DNA of 25,290 bases from a virus, in IMG/VR virus record IMGVR_UViG_3300008110_000440, positions 1-25,290 of that record, one strand, 5' to 3'. The notes under the pieces were generated by a model. The model did not search any database. It was not told where the DNA came from and was given only the letters and a program-made list of their open reading frames with translations. Both the position numbers and the translations under genes were made by a program. Shown here one piece after another: positions 1-7,315 of this stretch; positions within the stretch are counted from its first letter, which is position 1; each line of letters opens with the position of its first letter.

Positions 1-110
1 TTAGCGGCTGGCTTAGCAGCGGCTGGCTTAGCAGCGGCTGGCTTAGCAGCGGCTGGCTTAGCAGCGGCTGGCTTAGCAGCGGCTGGCTTAGCAGCGGCTG
101 GCTTAGCAGC
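1..110 (-). repeat. 15-base tandem repeat encoding AAKPA
   Basis: Six full copies plus flanking partial copies of the unit agcagcggctggctt (plus strand) lie in frame at the 3' part of the first gene. The copies are identical, which indicates recent slippage expansion. The array continues in frame to the window edge and its final length is unknown. Confidence 0.95.
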
Positions 111-374
111 GCTCTTCTTGGCATCAACATCTCGCGTAACCTGGCTGTAGTTCTTATATCTTTTCTTCTGCGCGTCCACTGTAGTTGACTTCTCATAGTC
201 ACCGTCATTTCTGGTAACTAATACAGGCTCATAGTGAGGAAAATGTTTAGTGATGATTTTATGGGTCTGGTGCGCAAAATCAGCATTATTGGTGACCTCA
301 TAATCATGGTAGTTACCCTCAAGGTCTTTAATTTGAGTCACAAAATACGGGTCAGGGTTTTTATCTTTAGCCAT
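1..374 (-). CDS. Small basic protein with C-terminal AAKPA repeats (3' end outside window)
   Basis: The gene starts at an ATG at 374 with an AGGA ribosome-binding site seven bases upstream and runs leftward off the window edge without a stop. The N-terminal part (about 85 residues, beginning MAKDKNPDPYFVTQ) is mixed charged and aromatic. After residues KKS it becomes seven exact copies of the pentapeptide AAKPA, encoded by a 15-base tandem repeat. Lys/Ala/Pro repeats of this type resemble histone H1-like tails and other nucleic-acid-binding disordered tails, so DNA or RNA contact is a reasonable inference but not proved. It follows the putative neck gene by 7 bases and belongs to the same leftward operon. 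The N-terminal domain is not recognised. Confidence 0.85.
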   Translation of the reverse strand, partial: MAKDKNPDPYFVTQIKDLEGNYHDYEVTNNADFAHQTHKIITKHFPHYEPVLVTRNDGDYEKSTTVDAQKKRYKNYSQVTRDVDAKKSAAKPAAAKPAAAKPAAAKPAAAKPAAAKPAAAKPAA

Positions 375-381
375 TTTTTTC

Positions 382-915
382 CTATGGTTGGGCGTAGGCC
401 AGGAACTGGGTGTCGTTTACCAGCTCATCTGGAGCTACCTGGATAAGGTCAAGAACTACTAGGGTGTGGCGCTCGGCTACTAGTCCGGCTGATTGTGTAC
501 GGATTGGGCGGTAAACCTGGTTTTTCCATACAACGCGGTACTTGTTTGCTAAGTCAATATTAGGGCTAATTAGCGCACGATTCAGGAACAACTCAGGGCT
601 AATGTCGTAAAGGTCATCAATGTTGGTGGTTAGGTGCAGAACGTCAACGTTGTAGAAACCGCGCTCGTTAAGTGCGTTAGAGCCCTGAGTCAGGGTTGCC
701 CTGGCTACCTTTAGGTCAAACGCGCCTGTCCACACGCGACCAGCGCCTACTGGCTCTACGTCATACACAGGGTCTTTAACAGATGCGGCTGCGTTATACT
801 TCCACCACTTAGCCATGGTTCCGGCAGGGTTGGTTAAGTCCTCAGTGATACCATCACTGATACTGTCTGATTCGAAGTCTGAGTCGAATCGGCCGCCTGG
901 TGTATACGCTCTCAT
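382..915 (-). CDS. Putative neck / head-tail joining protein
   Basis: This 177-residue protein begins MRAYTPGGRFDSDFES. I chose the ATG at 915 because the longer frame to 981 would start inside a strong hairpin (964-1000). The C-terminal half contains YRVVWKNQVYRPIRTQS, RHTLVVLDLIQV and DELVNDTQF, a beta-rich pattern that recalls small head-completion or stopper proteins of siphoviruses and podoviruses. That assignment rests on overall look and on position in a late virion operon, not on a diagnostic motif. It lies between the sulfotransferase and the AAKPA-repeat gene. No signal peptide or membrane segment is seen. Confidence 0.8.
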   Translation of the reverse strand: MRAYTPGGRFDSDFESDSISDGITEDLTNPAGTMAKWWKYNAAASVKDPVYDVEPVGAGRVWTGAFDLKVARATLTQGSNALNERGFYNVDVLHLTTNIDDLYDISPELFLNRALISPNIDLANKYRVVWKNQVYRPIRTQSAGLVAERHTLVVLDLIQVAPDELVNDTQFLAYAQP

Positions 916-963
916 AATACTCTTTTTCAGTATACTTAAATATTGTCCCTTTGTCGGGGAATA

Positions 964-1000
964 AGTAAAGCCCCCTGTCACCTCTGCAGAGGGCTTTACT
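964..1000 (-). terminator. Hairpin downstream of the sulfotransferase gene
   Basis: A perfect 10-base inverted repeat (agtaaagccc at 964-973, gggctttact at 991-1000) with a 17-base loop lies between the sulfotransferase stop and the next gene. Only a short T-rich run (TTATT) follows in the leftward direction, so it may be a weak terminator or a processing or stability element. Confidence 0.5.
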
Positions 1001-1072
1001 CTCGTACCTTGTCGGGTATTTCATTCCTCACCTGCACACCAGGTAAGCCTTATATAATTCCCCTATAGATTA

Positions 1073-1759
1073 TCATTTATTACCCGAGTAATACTGGGCA
1101 ATTACGCTGTTATACAGCTTAGTCAATCTGCTTAGCACCCTCTCATGCTCTGGGCCTTGCAGTTTTGCCAAAACTTCTGCGTGTACCGGGTCCTTGTCTC
1201 TAGGAACATGGCCCATTTTAGTAAACGCCTCTTTATCTAAATTAACCCGCTTACTAAGGTCTTGCGTCTGACTGAGTATTTCCTCAGGACTAACGCGCAC
1301 CCTATTCTTCAGCGCGTATTTGCTCTCTAGCAAGTCTAGTGTGCCGGCTACATCAGAGACTACTTCCTCAAATGGGATAGCGAGCACATGTGGATTGTCG
1401 AGGGCTTGCTTCGACATGTCCCCGTAGAGGCCAATCAATAAATCTAAATTATTGATTCTATCTGGGTCATAAAGGGATAGGTGAACAGCGTAAGAGGCGA
1501 TTGCGTCTACTGGGTTTCTGATTACCGATACTACCGGAACTAGGCCGTCAGCAGCTGAGAGATGTTTTGAATCGTGGCCGTGACTTTTCACAGACATATT
1601 AGGCCAGGACAGGTTTAAGGCGGTAACCAAGAATGTATTAGCAGACCTAGGATAGCCGTCAACTACAAACTCAGGGGCTTCTACGTAGCGGCCGCCTTTG
1701 TCTCTGGTTTCCGCAAGAAGTTCCGAAATAGTTTTGTAAGCCCTATCCGACAACGTCAT
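1073..1759 (-). CDS. Sulfotransferase-family protein (PAPS-dependent type)
   Basis: The 228-residue product has the two signature segments of P-loop sulfotransferases. GYPRSANTFLV (residues 35-45) matches the 5'-phosphosulfate-binding loop, and SVIRNPVDAIASY (78-90) matches the 3'-phosphate-binding segment. Enzymes of this family move a sulfuryl group from PAPS to a hydroxyl of a glycan, small molecule or tyrosine. I chose the ATG at 1759, which overlaps the previous gene's stop as TAATG; a TTG at 1783 is possible but less likely. It is shorter than typical eukaryotic members (about 290 residues). It is the last gene of a three-enzyme-like cassette downstream of tail-fibre genes. The acceptor is unknown; a host glycan, a virion glycan or virion protein tyrosines are possible. 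Confidence 0.85.
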   Translation of the reverse strand: MTLSDRAYKTISELLAETRDKGGRYVEAPEFVVDGYPRSANTFLVTALNLSWPNMSVKSHGHDSKHLSAADGLVPVVSVIRNPVDAIASYAVHLSLYDPDRINNLDLLIGLYGDMSKQALDNPHVLAIPFEEVVSDVAGTLDLLESKYALKNRVRVSPEEILSQTQDLSKRVNLDKEAFTKMGHVPRDKDPVHAEVLAKLQGPEHERVLSRLTKLYNSVIAQYYSGNK

Positions 1760-2451
1760 TACTTGTAGGACCTCTTTGTCCAAACCTTGTCTTTATAGAC
1801 TCCGCCATTAGGTATTCTGTATGTTTCTGCCGACTCTTTATATTTTTCAACAATCTCTTCTTGTGACCTAATAACTGTCTCAGACTCCCAGTTGTCTCGT
1901 TTAAACGGCAGCATTTGCGCATAGACAGTGCCTGCGGGCAGGATGCCCAGGAAAGACCTGCTAAGAAAAAACGGCATCATTCCAGGCTGGTTTATGACAT
2001 CGTTGTCAACGACTCCGCTAGTGGTTAAAAAAGGAAGCTCAAACCTGTTTAAAGGCTGGGTGTAAAGAACGCTATAGCCTTCTGGAACACCGATTCCCCA
2101 GTCAGGATACCAAGCAAAATGGTGAGGGTGATATCCATCCGGGTTTTTAAACTGCGGCATTGGAGGACGTTTAGTGCAAAAATCCTTGTATGCGGGGTTT
2201 TCTATTCTTACCTGTATAACCCCCTCTTGGTCTAGATAGAACTCTAAATCACAGGGGGTCATAAGAGCATACCCCGCGCCCATTACATCAAACACTGCTG
2301 GACAAGCTTTCCATGTTGGCATTTTACCGCCATCAGGGCCTACCCAGACTTCATTGGTCACGGGGTCTACAGCAAACTTGTCCGACTTTCTATACCATTC
2401 TGGAATAGTTTTTATGATAGGTTCCGGCTTTGACATGCTATTAGGTGTCAA
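1759..2451 (-). CDS. DUF6065-like phage protein of unknown function
   Basis: The product is about 230 residues with conserved-looking blocks: IPEWYRKSDKF, TWKACPAVFDVMGAGYALMTPCDLEF and FELPFLTTSGVVDNDVINQPG. This pattern resembles a family of unknown function found in phages and marine bacteria (recalled as DUF6065); I cannot verify the family number here. The start is uncertain. A TTG at 2451 has a well-placed AGGA seven bases upstream, while the ATG at 2436 has no clear ribosome-binding site. The gene sits between the 2OG oxygenase and the sulfotransferase and overlaps the latter by one base (TAATG), so it probably works with them, perhaps in binding or presenting a substrate. Confidence 0.85.
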   Translation of the reverse strand: MTPNSMSKPEPIIKTIPEWYRKSDKFAVDPVTNEVWVGPDGGKMPTWKACPAVFDVMGAGYALMTPCDLEFYLDQEGVIQVRIENPAYKDFCTKRPPMPQFKNPDGYHPHHFAWYPDWGIGVPEGYSVLYTQPLNRFELPFLTTSGVVDNDVINQPGMMPFFLSRSFLGILPAGTVYAQMLPFKRDNWESETVIRSQEEIVEKYKESAETYRIPNGGVYKDKVWTKRSYK

Positions 2452-2503
2452 TTGTTAGTCCTAAATGTCGTGTTCCGAATTAATGTGCGCAGTGTTTTAG
2501 GTA

Positions 2504-3160
2504 CTAGTCCCCAGAATCTTTATACATCTCTGGAGTGTGGTACTTGGCGCTGTAATCAAGCATAGTCACAATAGAGTACTTGAATCCAGAAGTAACTGGC
2601 ATTGCTCTGTGCGGGTACATGAAGTTAGACGGAAACAGGAATAGGTCCCCAGCTTTCGCTTTTACATTGAGGCCCTGCAGGCGGAAGAATAGTTCCCCAC
2701 CTTCATAGTCGTCATTTGGGTAAAGAACAGCAGACAGTGTGCTGTTGTAAGAGAAGCCGTGGTCGGTGTGCTCTTGGAAGTGCTGTCCCGGACCATACTT
2801 AATAAAATTGCTAGCTTCCCAGTACTTAAGCTCGCCAATTGGAAATTTTCTGCAGTAGTCCGCTACCGGACCAACCATGGCCTCATGCACAGTGTCCCAG
2901 ACAGCCCTTAGCTCATCACCAGCAGCAGACTGGTCGCTGTCTATGTCAGTGCGCTTATATTTAAAGTCGTAGCAGTCACGGTACTGAGGCATTTTTTGGC
3001 GGTATCCTACCAAGGCCTCTTCATAGTTGTAGTAAGTAGAGGGGTCTTCTAGGACTGCCTCTAGCCTCTTTATTACATCCATGCCGTTAGTAAGAGCATC
3101 ACGGTACACAAAAATTCCTGGGGCTAGCTGCTCTTCTGTAGTCCAAGTTTTTTCAGTCAT
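2504..3160 (-). CDS. Prolyl 4-hydroxylase-like 2OG-Fe(II) oxygenase
   Basis: This 218-residue enzyme shows a complete double-stranded beta-helix active site: H131-x-D133 (in QEHTDHG) and H184 (in YPHRAMPV) for iron, and K194 (in GFKYSIVT) for the 2-oxoglutarate carboxylate. YEGGELFF (152-159) and GDLFLFPS (171-178) are typical strands of the P4H-like branch. It should hydroxylate a substrate with O2 and 2-oxoglutarate, releasing succinate and CO2. The ATG at 3160 has a strong AGGAG site. It directly follows the gene for a Pro/Tyr-repeat fibronectin protein, which makes proline residues of virion proteins one candidate substrate. Phage P4H-like proteins have mostly unknown targets, so this is inference. 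Confidence 0.92.
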   Translation of the reverse strand: MTEKTWTTEEQLAPGIFVYRDALTNGMDVIKRLEAVLEDPSTYYNYEEALVGYRQKMPQYRDCYDFKYKRTDIDSDQSAAGDELRAVWDTVHEAMVGPVADYCRKFPIGELKYWEASNFIKYGPGQHFQEHTDHGFSYNSTLSAVLYPNDDYEGGELFFRLQGLNVKAKAGDLFLFPSNFMYPHRAMPVTSGFKYSIVTMLDYSAKYHTPEMYKDSGD

Positions 3161-3185
3161 TTATTTCTCCTAGTTATTATTTGAT

Positions 3186-3881
3186 TTATGTTCCTACAAA
3201 CCCGCCGAAATATGGTGGGAAGTATGGCCCAAAAGACGGTGGAAAGTACGGTGGGAAATAAGGAGGAAAGTACGGGGGAAAGTATGGGGGTAAAGTCGTG
3301 ACGCTGTTAGAGTTGGCAGAATACGTTCCATTACCATTTGCATTTTCTGCTCGAACTTGGTATGTCTGAGCAGTGTTAGCTTCCTGAGTAATGTTTACAG
3401 AGGTAGAAGTGGTAGTTCCCGTTTTTCCGTCAGACGAGGTCCACCTGTAAAGAGAGATACCTTTACCGCCAGTAGACGGGGCAGTCCAAGCTAGATTGTC
3501 GTAGTCTACGTTAGCAGTCGCAGTCGGGGTTCCAATAGTATCGGGGACTGTAGTGGCGGTTATAGCAGTAGAAGCCGAAGATGCGGCAGATGTTCCCGAA
3601 GCGTTAGTGGCTGTTACGGTGAACGTGTAAGAAGTGCTTGATTGTAATCCCTCAACAGTTAGAGGCGAGGACGAGCCGGTTGCAGTATAGCCGCCTGGGC
3701 TAGAAGTTGCTGTGAATGAGGTAGCAGCAGGAGAGCCACCAGGCAAACTAAAACTCACGGTTGCTGCACCGTTGTTAAACGCACGGTTAGTTCCTACGTC
3801 AGTAGCAGATACGCTTACTGGAGCGGAAGGCTGCAAAAAGTCATTTTGCTGTTGAGACTTTCTACCGGCTCGTTTACTCAT
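3186..3881 (-). CDS. Tail/fibre protein with two fibronectin type III domains and a PPYF-repeat tail
   Basis: The 231-residue product has a short basic N-terminus (MSKRAGRKSQQQ), a first FnIII-like sandwich at about 20-110 (PLTVEGLQSSTSYTFTVTATN) and a second at about 113-196 (AWTAPSTGGKGISLYRW, QTYQVRAENANGNG). Residues 198-231 are a low-complexity tail of PPYF units ending in a GPYF/PPYFGG variant. FnIII domains in phages usually decorate virion surfaces and bind host carbohydrate weakly. The PPYF tail has no assigned role; it could be an oligomerisation or attachment segment, or a modification substrate. The ATG at 3881 has an AAGGA site. The gene follows the large fibre gene by 12 bases and precedes the oxygenase. 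Confidence 0.9.
   Translation of the reverse strand: MSKRAGRKSQQQNDFLQPSAPVSVSATDVGTNRAFNNGAATVSFSLPGGSPAATSFTATSSPGGYTATGSSSPLTVEGLQSSTSYTFTVTATNASGTSAASSASTAITATTVPDTIGTPTATANVDYDNLAWTAPSTGGKGISLYRWTSSDGKTGTTTSTSVNITQEANTAQTYQVRAENANGNGTYSANSNSVTTLPPYFPPYFPPYFPPYFPPSFGPYFPPYFGGFVGT
3187..3292 (-). repeat. Degenerate 12-base repeat encoding PPYF
   Basis: The 3' end of the fibronectin gene is a run of about seven imperfect 12-base units (consensus on the plus strand roughly ggnggraagtay). Synonymous differences between units, with the amino acids kept, indicate selection at the protein level rather than a fresh slippage product. Confidence 0.85.
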
Positions 3882-3893
3882 TAGTGGTCCTTA

Positions 3894-5543
3894 TTATGCT
3901 GACAGGTCACCAAATACAAGCCATGTATTCGATGCCCGCTTTAATAGTGTAGCAGATGACCATTGAGTACGTAACTTTAGGCCTGGGGTAGCGTTAACGG
4001 TTACTCCGATTACGCCTGCGATGGTCACCTGACCAGAGCCGGTCTGGATGATATCTAGAGTAGTTCCTACTGGGTAGTTCACAGTGCCATCTGCAGGGAT
4101 GGTGAGCGTAGTTGCGCTACCCTTGTTAATCTCAATAATGGTGTCTCGCTCGTTGAGATTAGCAAGGGTGTATGAATCGGTCTTCTGAGAAATGGTGGTG
4201 ATAGATGGTACGCCAACCTTAGTCTGGGTACCGTCTGAGAAGGCTACGCCTGAGCTAGCAGTCACTACTCCGGAGAATGTGGGGTCTGATACAACTGAAA
4301 CTTGAAGTCCAGTAACGCTAACGTTGGTTCCAGCGGTCACTGTTCCAGCACCAGAGAACTGCGCCCACAATACGTCGTCGGTGCCAATAGTGTTTACTTC
4401 GTTTTCTACTACCCACGAGGTGCTGTTGTAGAGAGTGCCGTTCTCAACGAAGACTAGGTCTCCACCAGCAATCTCGGCTGCAGTGTTGAAGTCATCTGCA
4501 CGAGTAAGAACCGTAGAAGAGGTCCTTACATAGATACCATTGTGGGCCGCAGTAGCCTGGTTCTTAACCAAAACTCGGTCACCGTTGGTTAGTGAGTGAC
4601 CGTCAATCGTACTTAGCGCAGTGCCTAGAGTCAGGGTTGCGCCTACGCCATCAGTTCCGTTGTTGTAGGTAACTGTGCCGCCTGACAAAACCGCAAGCGT
4701 ATTTGTGGTAGCAACGTGGACTGCTTCGTGGATGTGGAGGCCAGCAGCAAGATTATCTACATACTGCTTAGTTGCTGCGTGGAGTGCCTGGCTTGGGTCT
4801 CCGTCAAGAGTAATCTTGCCGGTCATGGTTCCGCCAGCCAAGGCTAGTTTTGCGTCAAGGGCAGTTTGAGTTGCAGTTGAAACTGGTTTGTCAGCATCAG
4901 CCGTGTTGTCAACGTTACCAAGACTAACCATGCTCTTGGTAATGCCGGAGACGGTTCCCGTAAATGTTGGGTTTGCAAGAGGAGCCTTAGCATCTAACTG
5001 AGTTTGGATTGCCGAGGTCACTCCATTTACGTAGCCTATTTCTGCTGATGAAACATCGCCAATAGATGTGGTGTTTGGTAGGGTTACTGTCCCAGTAAAG
5101 GTTGGCCCAGACAAAGGAGCGTACGTGGTAGAGGCGGTGCTAGATGCTAGTTTGCCATCTAGTTGGGTCTGTATGGCGCTTGTAACGCCGTTGACGTAAG
5201 CAAGTTCGGTGGAACTAACGTCGCCTATCGAAGTGGTGCTAGGGAGGGTTACAGTGCCTGAGAAGGTAGGGCCAGCAAGCGGAGCTAGAAGAGCTAAGTC
5301 GCTAGTGACAACGAGGTCTGCGGTATCTTCAATTCCATGTACGCTTGTAGTCAGGGCGGCGTGGTCAGACACGGCGTTAATTGCAGGAGCAGCATACGAA
5401 CGAGAAGTCCAAGCTGTGCTTCCGTTACCAATCTTAAAGCGGCCTGTGTCTGTCTCAAAACCAATTTCACCAGAGGCAAGTATGGGGTTTGCTGATGTCC
5501 AGTTTGCCGCTGTATCTCGTCTGATTTGAATTTGTTGTGCCAT
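3894..5543 (-). CDS. Large tail fibre protein
   Basis: The 549-residue protein begins with IQIRRDTAANWTSANPILASG...FKIGNGSTAW, the Mtd/tail-fibre N-terminal fold common in phages of many hosts (about residues 1-50). It continues with three related shaft repeats of the form P-L-x-x-P-T-F-x-G-T-V...(A/T)LD-x-K between about 88 and 232. A central segment (AATKQYVDNLAAGLHIHE, GDRVLVKNQ, NGIYV, WAQFSGAGT) is shared with the fibre gene at 5804-7285, and the beta-rich C-terminus may be a receptor or trimer tip. The ATG at 5543 overlaps the upstream stop as TAATG and has an AGGGAG site. It should build a receptor-binding fibre. No chaperone gene is evident next to it. Confidence 0.9.
   Translation of the reverse strand: MAQQIQIRRDTAANWTSANPILASGEIGFETDTGRFKIGNGSTAWTSRSYAAPAINAVSDHAALTTSVHGIEDTADLVVTSDLALLAPLAGPTFSGTVTLPSTTSIGDVSSTELAYVNGVTSAIQTQLDGKLASSTASTTYAPLSGPTFTGTVTLPNTTSIGDVSSAEIGYVNGVTSAIQTQLDAKAPLANPTFTGTVSGITKSMVSLGNVDNTADADKPVSTATQTALDAKLALAGGTMTGKITLDGDPSQALHAATKQYVDNLAAGLHIHEAVHVATTNTLAVLSGGTVTYNNGTDGVGATLTLGTALSTIDGHSLTNGDRVLVKNQATAAHNGIYVRTSSTVLTRADDFNTAAEIAGGDLVFVENGTLYNSTSWVVENEVNTIGTDDVLWAQFSGAGTVTAGTNVSVTGLQVSVVSDPTFSGVVTASSGVAFSDGTQTKVGVPSITTISQKTDSYTLANLNERDTIIEINKGSATTLTIPADGTVNYPVGTTLDIIQTGSGQVTIAGVIGVTVNATPGLKLRTQWSSATLLKRASNTWLVFGDLSA
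4990..5290 (-). repeat. Direct repeats within the tail fibre gene
   Basis: Two imperfect copies of a unit of roughly 130-165 bases (centred near 5050 and 5220) encode the shaft motif SIGDVSS...YVNGVTSAIQTQLD. The peptides are almost identical while the DNA differs at many third positions, so the duplication is old and selected. Confidence 0.8.
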
Positions 5544-5782
5544 TAGAAACTCCCTGAATCTCCGCCATCAATTGGTGTGGTACCGCCGTAAACGCTGCCC
5601 GATGTTCCACCGTCTATGTTACCGCCTTCACCTGCAGCGGTCTTTTGAGCAACCCACGATGTACCATCGTGTGCATAGACAGTGGTGTCAGTAGTTTTGA
5701 AGAATAAATCTCCCGCCGAACCTGCCGCTGGCAAGGTGCTGCCAGACGGTAGGCCTACGGGTGTTAGAAATTTTCTTGACAA
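5543..5782 (-). CDS. Small fibre-associated protein with Gly-rich DGG tail
   Basis: This 79-residue protein starts at a TTG codon (5782). There is no other in-frame start, an AAGGA lies eight bases upstream, and the resulting N-terminus MSRKFLTPVGL matches MSRSFLTGINL of the adjacent fibre gene. Residues 20-48 (GSAGDLFFKTTDTTVYAHDGTSWV) correspond to the short repeat at the start of that fibre. The C-terminus is a flexible series of IDGG/YGG turns. It is probably a minor fibre or collar component attaching through the same N-terminal element as the large fibre. TAATG overlap with the downstream fibre gene implies coupled translation. Confidence 0.85.
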   Translation of the reverse strand: MSRKFLTPVGLPSGSTLPAAGSAGDLFFKTTDTTVYAHDGTSWVAQKTAAGEGGNIDGGTSGSVYGGTTPIDGGDSGSF

Positions 5783-5803
5783 AACTATTTTCCTTTAAGG
5801 TAA

Positions 5804-7285
5804 TTAGCCTACCACGACTACGCGGTAAGCATCTGCCAGCTCGCCACCAGAGACCCACGAGAGGGTGACGGTGTTGGTGTCGGTGATTACCACGTCTACC
5901 TCTACTAGTTCCTTGCTGGTAAGGTTGCGAACCTGTACGGTTACGTCTGAGGTGCCGAGGCTGTGGGTCACGGTCCAGGTAACTACGCCGCTAGAAGCGG
6001 TCAACGCACCGTTGCTGACTGCGTACTTGGTAGTAGCGCCTAGGTTTGTGCGAGCACCAGCAGCAGTTGAAGCACCAGTACCACCGTCTGCAATAGCAAT
6101 GTCAGTGCCATTCCATACACCGGTGGTGATGGTTCCAACGGTAACAATGCTTGACTGACCAGCGTAGGTAGAAGCAATATCGATGCTGTCAGCGTTTGCT
6201 GTAATTCGGTCAGCTGTTCCGACTACGTTAAACTCGCTGCCAGTTATGGTTAGACCGTTACCTGCAGTGAAGGTGCCAGCACCAGAGAACTGCTGGAAGG
6301 AAATGGCATCTGTGCCGACTGTTGCTGGGCGGCTTGTCTGTACCCAACCAGTGTTAGCGTAAGTTCCAGAGGTTACAAAAACAAAGTCTCCGCTGTCTAC
6401 CTCTAGTGCAGTGTCAAAGTCCAGTGCACGTACCGCTTGCCCTGAAGCCTGAACGACATAGATACCGTTCTCCGAGGTAGTTGTCTGGTCCTTTACAAGA
6501 ACGCGGTCGCCAGTTGCAAGGGTTACTCCACTAAGGGTGTCTCCATTTTCAAGGCCATTTGCAATTGAAACGTTTGCACCAGTAGCAACTCTAACTGATT
6601 CGTGAATGTGGAGCCCCTCGGCTACAGCATCAACATACGCCTTAGTTGCAGCGTCTGTTGCATCGGTAGGGGTTCCAAGACCAGTAATCTTGTTAGTGCC
6701 CATTGCAATAGCACCAGTCATGGTGCCACCAGCCTTAGGTAGCTTTGCGTCCAACTGCGTCTGGATAGAGCTGGTAACACCATCTACGTAGTTCAACTCA
6801 GTGGTGCTGAGGGTCGCACCATCAAGGATGTTAAGTTCGGTTGCGGTAGAAGTAACAGCAACATCCTCGTTTAGCTTAGGTGAGGTAAGCGTCTTGTTAG
6901 TTAGCGTTTGTGCAGTTGTCTTGTCTACTAGGTAAGTAAGGTCAGGAGAGATTGCGCCGCTACCGTCGTTGTATGACAGACCGGTTCCAACTGCGTTACC
7001 TACTGCGTCCTGAGCACGCTCGTCGGTAAAGTAGAGATTTAGACCCTCTTCAATGTCATTTGTGGTCAGAGCATCGATTGCTGCTGAAATAGCACTGGAC
7101 AGGTCCCCGCCTTGGGCTAGGGTAACCCATGCAGTCCCGCTGTAATAGCGGAGGGTGTTGTCGCCAGTGTTGTAGTAAATCTGACCAGCAACAGGGCTAG
7201 AAGGTGCTGAAGACAGGTTCTGGATTCTAGCGTTTAGAAGTTCGTTCTTATTTAGGTTAATACCCGTCAAAAATGAACGTGACAT
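5804..7285 (-). CDS. Tail fibre protein, paralogue of the 3894-5543 fibre
   Basis: The 493-residue protein has an N-terminal MSRSFLTGINLNKNELLNAR segment and a GQIYYNTGDNTLRYYSGTAWV repeat, followed by fibre shaft motifs (STELNYVDGVTSSIQTQLDAK and AATKAYVDAVAEGLHIHE). It then has the central GDRVLVKDQ/NGIYVV/QQFSGAGTF block shared with the other large fibre. The last 60 residues (TWTVTHSLGTSDVTVQVRN...SWVSGGELADAYRVVV) form a small beta domain that also ends the next gene upstream (7316-7630). It is likely a receptor-binding fibre or a baseplate-proximal fibre. The ATG at 7285 has a strong AAGGAG site. Confidence 0.9.
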   Translation of the reverse strand: MSRSFLTGINLNKNELLNARIQNLSSAPSSPVAGQIYYNTGDNTLRYYSGTAWVTLAQGGDLSSAISAAIDALTTNDIEEGLNLYFTDERAQDAVGNAVGTGLSYNDGSGAISPDLTYLVDKTTAQTLTNKTLTSPKLNEDVAVTSTATELNILDGATLSTTELNYVDGVTSSIQTQLDAKLPKAGGTMTGAIAMGTNKITGLGTPTDATDAATKAYVDAVAEGLHIHESVRVATGANVSIANGLENGDTLSGVTLATGDRVLVKDQTTTSENGIYVVQASGQAVRALDFDTALEVDSGDFVFVTSGTYANTGWVQTSRPATVGTDAISFQQFSGAGTFTAGNGLTITGSEFNVVGTADRITANADSIDIASTYAGQSSIVTVGTITTGVWNGTDIAIADGGTGASTAAGARTNLGATTKYAVSNGALTASSGVVTWTVTHSLGTSDVTVQVRNLTSKELVEVDVVITDTNTVTLSWVSGGELADAYRVVVVG

Positions 7286-7315
7286 GTGTTTATCTCCTTA
7301 AGATAAGTAGGTTAG

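Noticed and set aside
1-110. Microsatellite or assembly artefact instead of a gene
   Set aside because: The repeat is in frame with a well-started gene and encodes a biologically common AAKPA tail, so coding is more likely.
382-981. Longer frame for the putative neck gene with start at 981
   Set aside because: The extra 22 residues fall within a strong hairpin (964-1000) and have no ribosome-binding site; the ATG at 915 is more natural.
2516-2530. tctttatacatct resembles the -10 block of the promoter cassettes
   Set aside because: It lies inside the 3' end of the oxygenase coding region, without the upstream element or the inverted repeat, so it is most likely coincidence.
4675-6791. Rightward reading frames inside the fibre genes
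   Set aside because: They are antisense shadows of repetitive Ala/Thr/Val-rich coding DNA and lack ribosome-binding sites.
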